From Robiginitomaculum sp. (lineage in GTDB: Bacteria > Pseudomonadota > Alphaproteobacteria > Caulobacterales > Maricaulaceae), in the NCBI GenBank assembly GCA_002733495.1, contig NVVV01000005.1, positions 43,052-107,051 on the forward strand: a DNA stretch of 64,000 nt. The letters are read 5' to 3'. The notes beneath the pieces were generated by a model that ran no database searches, had not been told where the DNA came from, and saw nothing but the letters and a program-made list of their open reading frames with translations. A program made the translations under genes and the position numbers. This document shows, one piece after another, positions 44,205 through 52,092 of this stretch (positions within the stretch are counted from its first letter, which is position 1; every line of letters begins with the position of its first letter).

Positions 44205-45606
44205 TCGCTTCGTTTTCCCCCGGTGCGAATAGTGTTTTAACACTCAAGGTCCAGTTTGCCATATCGTCAAGCGCTCTGGCTGTAATAAGACGCCTTCTGG
44301 CGCGGGTTTTATCCTTTCCGCGCAGTTTTTTGCCATTTTCGTCCTGAGTTGGTGCTGGAATAGACGGAAACAGGCCAAAATTGATGTTCATGGGTTGAAA
44401 ACTGCGTTTTTCGGCTAAATGGCCGCCGGTGATGTGGGCCAGCAAAGCCCCCAGCGCCGTTGTCTCCGGCGGCGTGGTGATTGTTCGTCCCTTGGTCTGG
44501 GCCGCTGCAAAGCGTCCGGCAAGCAGACCACAAGCTGCACTTTCCACATAACCTTCCACCCCGGTCACCTGGCCGGCAAAGCGCAGGCGCGGTTCGGCCT
44601 TCAGCCGCAGATTGCCATCCAGCACTACGGGTGAGTTTAGAAACGTATTTCTGTGTATGCCGCCAAGGCGTGCAAATTCAGCATTTTCCAGTCCCGGTAT
44701 AGTTTGAAATATGCCCTGCTGCGCCCCGTATTTCAGCTTGGTTTGAAACCCCACCATATTATAGAGCGTGGCCAGAGTATTATCCTGTCGCAATTGCACA
44801 ACGGCATAGGCCTTGACGGTTGGGTTGTGCTCGTTGGTTAGCCCTACGGGCTTCATGGGACCATGGCGCAGGGTTTCGCGCCCACGCTCGGCCATAACCT
44901 CGATCGGCAGGCAGCCGTCAAAATAGGGGGTGTCTTTCTCCCAGTCTTTAAACTCGGTTTTGTCACCACCCAGCAGGGCGTCAATAAAGGCCTCGTACTG
45001 GTCCTTGTCCATGGGGCAATTGATATAATCGGCGCCATCGCCCTTGTCATATCTGGACTGGAACCAGGCCGTATCAAAATTAATGCTGTCGCGATGAATG
45101 ATCGGCGCAATGGCGTCAAAAAATGCCAGTGAATCCTCACCGCTGATCTCTAATATCGCCTGACTGAGTGCGGGTGAGGTGAGCGGCCCGGTGGCAATGA
45201 TCACATTGTCCCAGTCTTTGGGGGGCAGGCCAGCGATTTCGCCGCGCTCTACGGTAATCAGCGGGTGGTCTTCGATGGCCTTGGTCACGCTGTCTGAAAA
45301 GCCATTGCGATCTACGGCCAGTGCACTGCCAGCGGGCACCTTGTGCTGATCGGCACAGCTCATGATCAGCGAGCCGCAGGTGCGCATTTCCTGATGCAGC
45401 AGGCCGACCGCATTATTCTCATGGTCATCAGAGCGAAAAGAGTTAGAGCAAACCAGCTCAGCCAGCCCATCGGTCAGGTGCGCCTCTGTGCCGCGTTCGG
45501 GGCGCATTTCGTGCAGGATAACGGGTATACCAAGGGATACGCATTGCCAGGCCGCTTCACATCCAGCCAGGCCACCGCCAATAATATGGACTTTTTTTTT
45601 GTTCAT
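44182..45606 (-). CDS. trmFO: Methylenetetrahydrofolate-tRNA (uracil-5-)-methyltransferase TrmFO, 474 aa
   Basis: TrmFO makes ribothymidine at tRNA position 54 using methylene-THF and FADH2. The FAD-binding N-terminus ([18 protein letters not shown]) is followed by [40 protein letters not shown] and [21 protein letters not shown], all family hallmarks. Codons 2-5 form a run of nine A residues, a possible slippage site. Start ATG 45606 is clear. Confidence 0.96.
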   Translation of the reverse strand: MNKKKVHIIGGGLAGCEAAWQCVSLGIPVILHEMRPERGTEAHLTDGLAELVCSNSFRSDDHENNAVGLLHQEMRTCGSLIMSCADQHKVPAGSALAVDRNGFSDSVTKAIEDHPLITVERGEIAGLPPKDWDNVIIATGPLTSPALSQAILEISGEDSLAFFDAIAPIIHRDSINFDTAWFQSRYDKGDGADYINCPMDKDQYEAFIDALLGGDKTEFKDWEKDTPYFDGCLPIEVMAERGRETLRHGPMKPVGLTNEHNPTVKAYAVVQLRQDNTLATLYNMVGFQTKLKYGAQQGIFQTIPGLENAEFARLGGIHRNTFLNSPVVLDGNLRLKAEPRLRFAGQVTGVEGYVESAACGLLAGRFAAAQTKGRTITTPPETTALGALLAHITGGHLAEKRSFQPMNINFGLFPSIPAPTQDENGKKLRGKDKTRARRRLITARALDDMANWTLSVKTLFAPGENEANDIAAKS

Positions 45607-45692
45607 CAGGCGGTATTTCGTGTCATATGGCTTGCGTCAAGGCACCAAGCTGCGCTAATCCTTCTGGAATGCAAAATTTCTGGGGGGATGAA

Positions 45693-46811
45693 ATGCGTTT
45701 ATTTTTATTGTTTGTTGGTGTGTCTGTTTCTCTTTCTCTTATATTAACGGGTGGGCAAGCTAAAGCGGCTTCTCCGATGATAACAGCCTACAAGGCCTAT
45801 CTTGCCGCTATGGATCAGGGGGACCTGTTAAAGGCAGACACGCAGGGTGAAATTGCATGGCGTGAAGCGGAAAAAGCCAAGAACTATAATTACAGCGCTA
45901 TTCTCGCCTATAACCTGGCAGAGTTACGCATACGCCATTTACCAGCCAGGGACGCCGTTACGCCGGCAAAACGCGCATATGAACTTGCTAAATCAACGCC
46001 GGATAGTGCGCTCAACGTTTCGGATGCGCAAATCCTTAGTGCCTTGGCAGCCATAATCAAGAAGCGGACAAAGTCCACAGACCGCGCTGTGCGCAAAGCA
46101 CTTGGTCAATTGAAGGATGGGCAGTATGAGCCAAATTATCCAATTTTTCGTGCCCATTATGAACTGATGCGTGCCGCAGACTCGCGCGGTGAACTTAAAA
46201 GAGCAATGCAGGAGTCAAAGATCGCGCAAGCCATCTATGCGGCTGCGGAAATGGATGATCCAGTAATTTTGGCTTCGGCGAAGATATTTTATGCTTCCGA
46301 GCTTCTGGCCTATACGCGCTTTAAGAAAATGGAAGAAGCTCGCGTAGAGTTTCAGGCGGCATTGGATCTGTTGGGGCCACAGCCATACAATAATCCCAGT
46401 CACCTGGCGCAGAATATCAGAGTCTGGGAAATGGTTGCCAATGCGGTGCATGAAAGTAATGGAGAGCCAGATCAGAAGCTGGGCCTTAATGTCCCGGATA
46501 TGGTCGGAAGACCGGAAAACTGCCCTGAGGTGCAATGGATTAAACGTGACGCGCCAAAATATCCGCGTGTTGCAGCTGTTAAGGGCTATTTTGGTGCCGC
46601 TTTGCTAAACTATGCTCTGGATGAAAATGGCCAATTACATGATATAAAAGTTTCTGCCGAACTTCCTGTCAGACGCTTTGGGCTTCTGGCAGCGGAAACT
46701 ATGAAAACATGGCGCGCCAAGCCGTTAAAGGGCGCCCCAGCGGCCTGTATGAAGCACAGGGAAGTGCCCTTTAAGTTCATTTTCGAGCCGGTGAAGAAGA
46801 GCCTACGCTAG
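45693..46811 (+). CDS. Exported helical-repeat protein with a TonB C-terminal domain, 372 aa
   Basis: A signal peptide (about 1-25, ending GQAKAAS) precedes a helical region of about 230 residues with TPR-like spacing (AYKAYLAAMDQGDLLKADTQ; AILAYNLAELRIR). A C-terminal TonB-like module (about 285-370) follows: CPEVQWIKRDAPKYPRVAAV, then GAALLNYALDENGQLHDIKV and AETMKTWRAKP. There is no membrane anchor, so it may be a periplasmic adaptor. ATG 45693 follows GGGGGGATGA; the frame opens at 45627. I recognise the domains but not a named family. Confidence 0.75.
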   Translation: MRLFLLFVGVSVSLSLILTGGQAKAASPMITAYKAYLAAMDQGDLLKADTQGEIAWREAEKAKNYNYSAILAYNLAELRIRHLPARDAVTPAKRAYELAKSTPDSALNVSDAQILSALAAIIKKRTKSTDRAVRKALGQLKDGQYEPNYPIFRAHYELMRAADSRGELKRAMQESKIAQAIYAAAEMDDPVILASAKIFYASELLAYTRFKKMEEARVEFQAALDLLGPQPYNNPSHLAQNIRVWEMVANAVHESNGEPDQKLGLNVPDMVGRPENCPEVQWIKRDAPKYPRVAAVKGYFGAALLNYALDENGQLHDIKVSAELPVRRFGLLAAETMKTWRAKPLKGAPAACMKHREVPFKFIFEPVKKSLR

Positions 46812-46892
46812 CATGGAGATGCCTCTGTCTTCATAACGATACTGGCAAAGGCCAGATGGGACGTTATCGCATTTAAGTGGGTGCCTCGGTTC

Positions 46893-46921
46893 TTGACATT
46901 GTCGGCAAACTGGGCATTCAT
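46893..46921 (+). promoter_or_regulatory. Possible promoter of the membrane-paralog/CPBP operon
   Basis: A consensus TTGACA at 46893-46898 lies 50 bases before the first gene; the -10 candidate ATTCAT, 17 bases further, is weak. The 136-base spacer is the only substantial gap before the five-gene operon. Confidence 0.3.
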
Positions 46922-46947
46922 CGAATAACGATAATTAGGGGCCTGTG

Positions 46948-47826
46948 ATGGCAGAGCATTCCAATCAGGTGCCGGTGCTGCGGTGCGTTGTTTCGGCATT
47001 TTTATTCTTGCGGCGCAATCTGGCATATGTGTACGGTATTGGCGCGCTCTATGTGGTGGCCAATATTGCCAGCACATGGCTGTCATTATACCGGCCACAA
47101 GCGCCCATGATGCAGGGACTTGGTGCAATTCTCAGCATAATCCTTATCCCTCTGGTGGTGATGCTGTTTGCCGCCTTTTTGCGCCGTGGTCTGGGGATGG
47201 GTGATCAAAGGGGAAGCGGTCTGCAATTCGGCACGGATGAGTTACGTCTGTTCCTGACGATGTTTGCCGTTGGCGGTGTCTCAGTCTTTATTATATTTTT
47301 GGGTGTTCTGGCGGGGATGTTCATGGTCAGCGCCGTTGTGGCCAGTGTCGTTGATCCGGCTATTATCGAGGCGGAACCGGCCAGTGCCTTTGCCCATGCG
47401 GGCATGGCGGGCATCATGGCGGCTATCGTTGCGGCTCTGGGTGTCGGGGCGTTGGGGCTTTATACGCTGGCGCGCTTCTCACCGGCTTATCCTGCCGCCA
47501 TAGCAGAGCGGCGTGTGGTCATTTTTGAAGCTGCCACCTGGAGCAAGGGGCAGGGCTGGCGTATGGCGCTGGCGATCTTACTAACAGGCCTGCCATTTTA
47601 TCTAATCCTGGCGCCGGGGATGATCCAGTATGCGCAATATATTCTGGCCCATTTGCCCAGTGGTGGTACGGGCGCGGTGGTTGTACCTGAGGGGTTCGAC
47701 CTGAAACCATTTTTCTGGTTTTTTGCACTTTCGGCTTTGATCTGGCCAGCTTCCAAAGGGGCCATTAGCGGCCTTTATGTGACCTTTTATCGTGGCCTGC
47801 GCGCCAATGAGGGGAAACCATCATGA
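46948..47826 (+). CDS. Polytopic membrane protein, paralog 1 of the CPBP operon, 292 aa
   Basis: I do not recognise a named family. Six or so membrane helices are spread over the protein. Two cytoplasmic-looking motifs recur in the genes at 47823 and 49718: SGLQFGTDELRLFL (about 90-103) and a later ERRVVIFEAATWSKGQGW (about 188-205), preceded by RFSPAYPAA. These shared motifs show the three proteins are paralogs. ATG 46948 is preferred over the GTG three bases earlier. It opens an operon with two CPBP proteases. Confidence 0.75.
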   Translation: MAEHSNQVPVLRCVVSAFLFLRRNLAYVYGIGALYVVANIASTWLSLYRPQAPMMQGLGAILSIILIPLVVMLFAAFLRRGLGMGDQRGSGLQFGTDELRLFLTMFAVGGVSVFIIFLGVLAGMFMVSAVVASVVDPAIIEAEPASAFAHAGMAGIMAAIVAALGVGALGLYTLARFSPAYPAAIAERRVVIFEAATWSKGQGWRMALAILLTGLPFYLILAPGMIQYAQYILAHLPSGGTGAVVVPEGFDLKPFFWFFALSALIWPASKGAISGLYVTFYRGLRANEGKPS

Positions 47827-48755
47827 GAGCAGCAGAGCAAAACGATCTGGATATTGATGGCATTATGCGTGCGGGGTTTGCACCTTTTAAATCTTCCTGG
47901 TTGTCCGTTTTGATACGCGTTGGCATTCCTTATTTTCTGCTCACACTAATGCTTTGGGGCGTGCTGGGTTGGTTGTTCTTTCAGCTTGGCGCACCGGCTT
48001 TTCAGGCCATCATCAATGGTGAAAAACCCGACCCGGAACTTGTAAGGAGGCTTCGGCCACTCAGTCTGGTTGTGGTGCTGGTGATCATAATTCCTGCCGC
48101 TCTGGCACGAACGGCGCTGTTTCGGTTTCATGCAGGCGAAGGGCTAAAAGGGCAGTTCCTTGCCTTTCGGCTCGGCGCGGCTGAAGTGCGGCAGTATTTT
48201 GCTCTCTGGTTGAAATTCCTTATCGTCTATGCGTTGCCATTGGCGGTCATGGTTGGCGCATTTTATGTTGCCAGCAAGGTGGATACGCGCTGGATCAAAG
48301 CGATTTTGTTTTTGTCAGGCCCAATATTATGGTTTGTTCTGATGGTGCTTTTTGGGGTTCGCTTTACGCTGATCTATGCACAAATTTTCTCAGGCGAGCG
48401 CATGATGTTCTCGCGTTTGTGGCGGCTAACCCGTGGACATTTCTGGGTTTTGTTTCTTGGCTTTGGGGTGATGATGGTTTTGTATGGACTTGTCTCCTTA
48501 TTGATTTCGTCTCCGGCCAATATGTTGTTCTACGCTCAGGATGCCAGTGGCTGGCTAGGGGATCCACAGATCCTGAAGGGGATGGACCCTGATGATGTCA
48601 TAGCCCTGATGCAGACAACATTCCTAAACGGAAAAGCCGTCATCGCCATTACTTTGCTCGTCCTGATACAATTCATTATGGATGTATATCGCTTGATGAT
48701 GTTCAGCGGCGCGTCTTATTACTGCGTTCAAAAGCTGGAAAACTCCCAACTATAA
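47823..48755 (+). CDS. Polytopic membrane protein, paralog 2 of the CPBP operon, 310 aa
   Basis: The product has about six membrane helices. The paralog motifs are LAFRLGAAEVRQYFAL (about 112-127) and SGERMMFSRLWRLTRGHFW (about 190-208), aligned with the other two copies by position and sequence. A conserved ending (MDVYRLMMFSGASYYCV) corresponds to EYLRYAMYAGVGACLVI in the third copy. The start overlaps the previous stop by four bases. Function unknown. Confidence 0.75.
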   Translation: MRAAEQNDLDIDGIMRAGFAPFKSSWLSVLIRVGIPYFLLTLMLWGVLGWLFFQLGAPAFQAIINGEKPDPELVRRLRPLSLVVVLVIIIPAALARTALFRFHAGEGLKGQFLAFRLGAAEVRQYFALWLKFLIVYALPLAVMVGAFYVASKVDTRWIKAILFLSGPILWFVLMVLFGVRFTLIYAQIFSGERMMFSRLWRLTRGHFWVLFLGFGVMMVLYGLVSLLISSPANMLFYAQDASGWLGDPQILKGMDPDDVIALMQTTFLNGKAVIAITLLVLIQFIMDVYRLMMFSGASYYCVQKLENSQL

Positions 48756-48776
48756 TAATTATAAAAAGGTGCGATC

Positions 48777-49721
48777 ATGACCAATTCACAGAGCACACAA
48801 CGCCCGATTAAGGCACAGCCCTATGGGGATTACGGCCCAAAATCCCGCCTTCACCCAATCTATGCAGCGCTTGTCTGGGGCGTTGCCGTATTGGTGATGG
48901 TGTTAGGCCAGTCGCTCTCTGCGGCAGCGGGCATGAGGCTTGGCAGTGTTGATATTGCCGCCATGAACGAGCCAAAAAACCTGCTTTACTTTCTGATCGC
49001 CGGGTTCGGCGGCGCGGCTATATTGATGATGCTTTGGGTCAGGTTTGTTGAAAACAGACCTCTGGCCAGTATGGGATTTCGCAAGGATCAGGCGCTAGGC
49101 CGGTTTTTTCGCGGTCTGATTTTGGGGCTGACCTTTTGCGCTATTGTCGTTGTCGTTATTTTTGCCCTTGGCGGATATACAATCGCCGCAATGGCGCCGG
49201 CCTTTAACGCGCCGGGGGCCTTAGCCATTATCGCGCTGTTGCTTGTCGGGTTTATTGTACAAGGCTCAACAGAGGAAATCATGATGCGCGGCTGGGTGCT
49301 CTCGGCCATGGCGGCGCGCTTTGGCCTGGTCATCGCGATTTTGGTAAACTCGCTTATTTTTGCCGCTTTGCATTTGGGCAATGAGGGGATCGGCAATGTC
49401 AACTGGATCGCCATGGCTAATATTGTGCTAGTTGGAATATTCCTGTCGCTTTATGCGGTGCGTGAAGGCTCATTACTGGGCGTCTGTGGCTGGCATGGGG
49501 CCTGGAACTGGCTCCTGGGTCTGGGCTTTGGTCTGGATGTCAGCGGGATAACCATTGACGTTCCGGCGCTTATTGTAGATTTTGACAATAAGGAAGACAT
49601 GGCAAACTGGCTGACCGGCGGCACATTTGGGCCGGAAGGCAGCCTGATTGTCAGCATCATTTTGGGTCTGGGCGTTGTCTGGTTTCTGGTGATACCAAAA
49701 CGCAAGGATAAAACAGCATGA
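48777..49721 (+). CDS. CPBP family intramembrane glutamic protease, 314 aa
   Basis: The CPBP/Rce1-like (ABI) family of membrane proteases is recognised by EExxxR in one helix and histidines in two later helices. Here these are GSTEEIMMRGWV (Glu166, Glu167, Arg171), FAALHLGN (His199) and CGWHGAWNW (His240, Asn244). About eight membrane helices are present. Family members process prenylated proteins or have roles in bacteriocin self-immunity. It starts 21 bases after paralog 2 and overlaps paralog 3 by four bases. Confidence 0.9.
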   Translation: MTNSQSTQRPIKAQPYGDYGPKSRLHPIYAALVWGVAVLVMVLGQSLSAAAGMRLGSVDIAAMNEPKNLLYFLIAGFGGAAILMMLWVRFVENRPLASMGFRKDQALGRFFRGLILGLTFCAIVVVVIFALGGYTIAAMAPAFNAPGALAIIALLLVGFIVQGSTEEIMMRGWVLSAMAARFGLVIAILVNSLIFAALHLGNEGIGNVNWIAMANIVLVGIFLSLYAVREGSLLGVCGWHGAWNWLLGLGFGLDVSGITIDVPALIVDFDNKEDMANWLTGGTFGPEGSLIVSIILGLGVVWFLVIPKRKDKTA

Positions 49722-50812
49722 GTGGATTTTCAGCCGATAAAGCCGCATTTTTTGTTTTTGAAAAACGAGAAGACCCCCGCGCCTGGCGGCGACTGGGTTG
49801 GGTCTATGTTTTTGTTCGCTTCGTATTGCTGGCCTTGCTTATGGTGGCCATGGCGCCTTTTATCCTGAAGTCTTTGCCAGACTTGATGGCGTTAACGCCG
49901 GAATCCACTGAATTTAGCCTGAAAATACAATCGCTCAGTAATGTTATTCAAGCTGCCAGCATGGTGGTTGGCCTGTTTTTTCTGCCTGTCTTTATCTCCA
50001 TTTATACGGCTTTGTTGCGGTGGATGATCCATGGCCCAAAGACTGGCAAGCGGATTGGTTTGCGCTTTGGCGAACAGGAACTTCAGGTTCTTGTGGTGAT
50101 GATTGCGGTTACTCTGGTCGTCGTGCTTGGCGTATTGCTCTCCATGATTCCGCTGGGGATTCTCATTGCTGTGACGGTGGCTTTGTCAAAAAGCGACGGC
50201 GGCAGCACATTGGCGCTTATGGCCACTATTGGCTATGGCGTGTTTTGGCTGGGCGGCATTATCTGGTTCTCGGTGCGGCTTTCTCCGGCGGCGGCGCTGA
50301 CGGTAAAGCGCGGTAAAATACAGGTTTTTGAAACTTTTGCCGTCAGCAAGGGGCATTTCTGGGGCTTGTTTCTGGCCTTTGTGGTACAGTTTTTTATTAT
50401 TCTGGCAATGTCGATTGGCTTGATGTTTCTGGCGCTTCTGGTGTCCCTGCCGTTTTTGGGTGTCGGGGTGGCTATGTTTGGCTGGCAGGAACCGGATATG
50501 GCGAATGTTAATGCCTATATTGGGCTGGCCGCCGTACCGCTCGCCATTATTATGATTGCCGGCATCGTTACGGAATACTTGCGCTATGCCATGTATGCCG
50601 GTGTCGGCGCTTGCTTGGTGATCAATGCGGATGATGTGGCGACAGAGATTTCAGATCCTGTGCCCGCACCCCCTAAAGAGGGCGAAGAGGTTGTAGAATT
50701 AGAGGCGGATGCCCCTAAAGAGGACCTTGAAAAGTCGCCCGAAGCGGACGCCACTAAAGGTGGTGAGGCAGAAGAGGTCGCACCCAAAGACGAGACTGAA
50801 AAAGATACATGA
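49718..50812 (+). CDS. Polytopic membrane protein with acidic tail, paralog 3 of the CPBP operon, 364 aa
   Basis: About six membrane helices carry the paralog motifs RIGLRFGEQELQVLVVM (about 110-126) and RGKIQVFETFAVSKGHFWG (about 196-214), the latter preceded by VRLSPAAALTV. Unlike the other two copies it ends in a lysine/glutamate/proline-rich tail of about 50 residues, likely disordered and cytoplasmic. Starts and stops overlap the flanking CPBP genes by four bases each. Confidence 0.75.
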   Translation: MSGFSADKAAFFVFEKREDPRAWRRLGWVYVFVRFVLLALLMVAMAPFILKSLPDLMALTPESTEFSLKIQSLSNVIQAASMVVGLFFLPVFISIYTALLRWMIHGPKTGKRIGLRFGEQELQVLVVMIAVTLVVVLGVLLSMIPLGILIAVTVALSKSDGGSTLALMATIGYGVFWLGGIIWFSVRLSPAAALTVKRGKIQVFETFAVSKGHFWGLFLAFVVQFFIILAMSIGLMFLALLVSLPFLGVGVAMFGWQEPDMANVNAYIGLAAVPLAIIMIAGIVTEYLRYAMYAGVGACLVINADDVATEISDPVPAPPKEGEEVVELEADAPKEDLEKSPEADATKGGEAEEVAPKDETEKDT

Positions 50813-51750
50813 ATGTTTTTGCCGCCCCCGGCGAACAGTCTCGCTCCACCCCGGTCTGGGCGGCGTTTATCCTGCTCTGGGTCTTCTGGCTGGTTGCCAA
50901 TATTGTGGCACTACCGGCCATCATGCTGGTCATGGCGCCGGCCTTATTGGCGGGTCAAGGCGTAGACCCGTCCCAAATGGGCCTGACGATTATCCTGACA
51001 TTGTATCTGATGTTCAGCGCCTTTGCCGCCAGCGTGATTATCTGGATCAAAGTGTATGAGCGACGCAGTTTAGCCAGCGCAGGCCTGATCCGTCGCGGGG
51101 CGGTTGCGCGCTATCTGGGCGGGCTTTTCTGGGGGCTTGCCTTTGCGCTGGTGCTGGTGCTGCTGGCGGTGATGACGGTTGGCCTTGTGCCAGAGGAAGA
51201 GGCAAGCGGGCCATTCTCGTGGATGGTGTTTTCGCGCCCGCAAACCCTGCTAGTTTTTGCGGCGCTGATCTTTGGCTTGTTTGTCCAAAGCGCCGCCGAG
51301 GAGATTATCTGTCGGGGTTGGGTGATGTCCAGTCTGGCCATGCGCCATGGGCGAACCGCTGGTTTGGTGCTCAGCGCGCTCTTTTTTGGCTCACTGCATG
51401 TACATTTTCTACTTACCGGCAATTTGCTGGCCGGGCTTGTGGCGATGGCGGCGGTCACCCTGATGGGATTGATGCTGGGGTTATATGCCCTGAACCAGCG
51501 CTCTCTGGCGGGGGCAGCGGGCATGCACGGCGCATTTAACGCAACCGTTTTTGGGGTTACGCTGGCAGCCATTTTGGGTGCTGGCGAAACAACAGATCCG
51601 CTGGCCGGTCTAAATACCGCTTATGAGCTGAGCACGCAGCCCTTAACCTTAAGTGCAGAAAGCTTTATACAGGGCGCACTGGCGCTGGGCGTTTCTCTTT
51701 TCCTTTGGTGGCGTTTGCGGAGAACATTCAGCTCTGATGATAAGCAATGA
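50809..51750 (+). CDS. CPBP family intramembrane glutamic protease, 313 aa
   Basis: The second CPBP protease of the operon has the same catalytic layout: QSAAEEIICRGWV (Glu164, Glu165, Arg169), FGSLHVHF (His197) and AGMHGAFNA (His240, Asn244). The motif positions nearly match those of the first copy, so the two probably arose by duplication, but the N-terminal helices differ. The 3' end overlaps by 23 bases the convergent DUF1428 gene. Confidence 0.9.
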   Translation: MNVFAAPGEQSRSTPVWAAFILLWVFWLVANIVALPAIMLVMAPALLAGQGVDPSQMGLTIILTLYLMFSAFAASVIIWIKVYERRSLASAGLIRRGAVARYLGGLFWGLAFALVLVLLAVMTVGLVPEEEASGPFSWMVFSRPQTLLVFAALIFGLFVQSAAEEIICRGWVMSSLAMRHGRTAGLVLSALFFGSLHVHFLLTGNLLAGLVAMAAVTLMGLMLGLYALNQRSLAGAAGMHGAFNATVFGVTLAAILGAGETTDPLAGLNTAYELSTQPLTLSAESFIQGALALGVSLFLWWRLRRTFSSDDKQ

Positions 51751-52084
51751 TTGGTTCAAAGCCACCCATAATCATGCGCTTTCCATCAAATGGCATTTCA
51801 CCCATATCTTTCATCCGGGGATCGTTCAACATGCCTTTATGGGCGACTGCACCGGCCTTACGGTCGGGCCAGACGACCCAGGAAAAGACTATCTTTTCAC
51901 CTGGCAAGGCTTTTACAGCACGACGATAATCAGTTTGTTCTCCGTCTGGAACTTTGAGTTCCCAGTTCTCGAAAATTTCAATGGCCCCGAAATCCTTGGC
52001 GACCTCGGCGAATATCTTTGCCATGGCGATATAGGCATCTTTTTTTTCTTCAGCTACGCTCAGGATATATCCGTTGACATACAT
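51728..52084 (-). CDS. DUF1428 family protein, 118 aa
   Basis: The product matches the small DUF1428 family (ferredoxin-like dimeric alpha/beta barrel), with MYVNGYILSV at the start, ELKVPDGEQTDYRRAVKA, VFSWVVWPDRKAG and the ending MPFDGKRMIMGGFEPI. Function is unknown. The frame extends to 52153, but ATG 52084 gives the normal family start and avoids overlapping uvrA. It follows uvrA by only eight bases, so it may be part of the SOS-controlled transcript. Confidence 0.88.
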   Translation of the reverse strand: MYVNGYILSVAEEKKDAYIAMAKIFAEVAKDFGAIEIFENWELKVPDGEQTDYRRAVKALPGEKIVFSWVVWPDRKAGAVAHKGMLNDPRMKDMGEMPFDGKRMIMGGFEPIIAYHQS

Positions 52085-52092
52085 GTTCTTAC

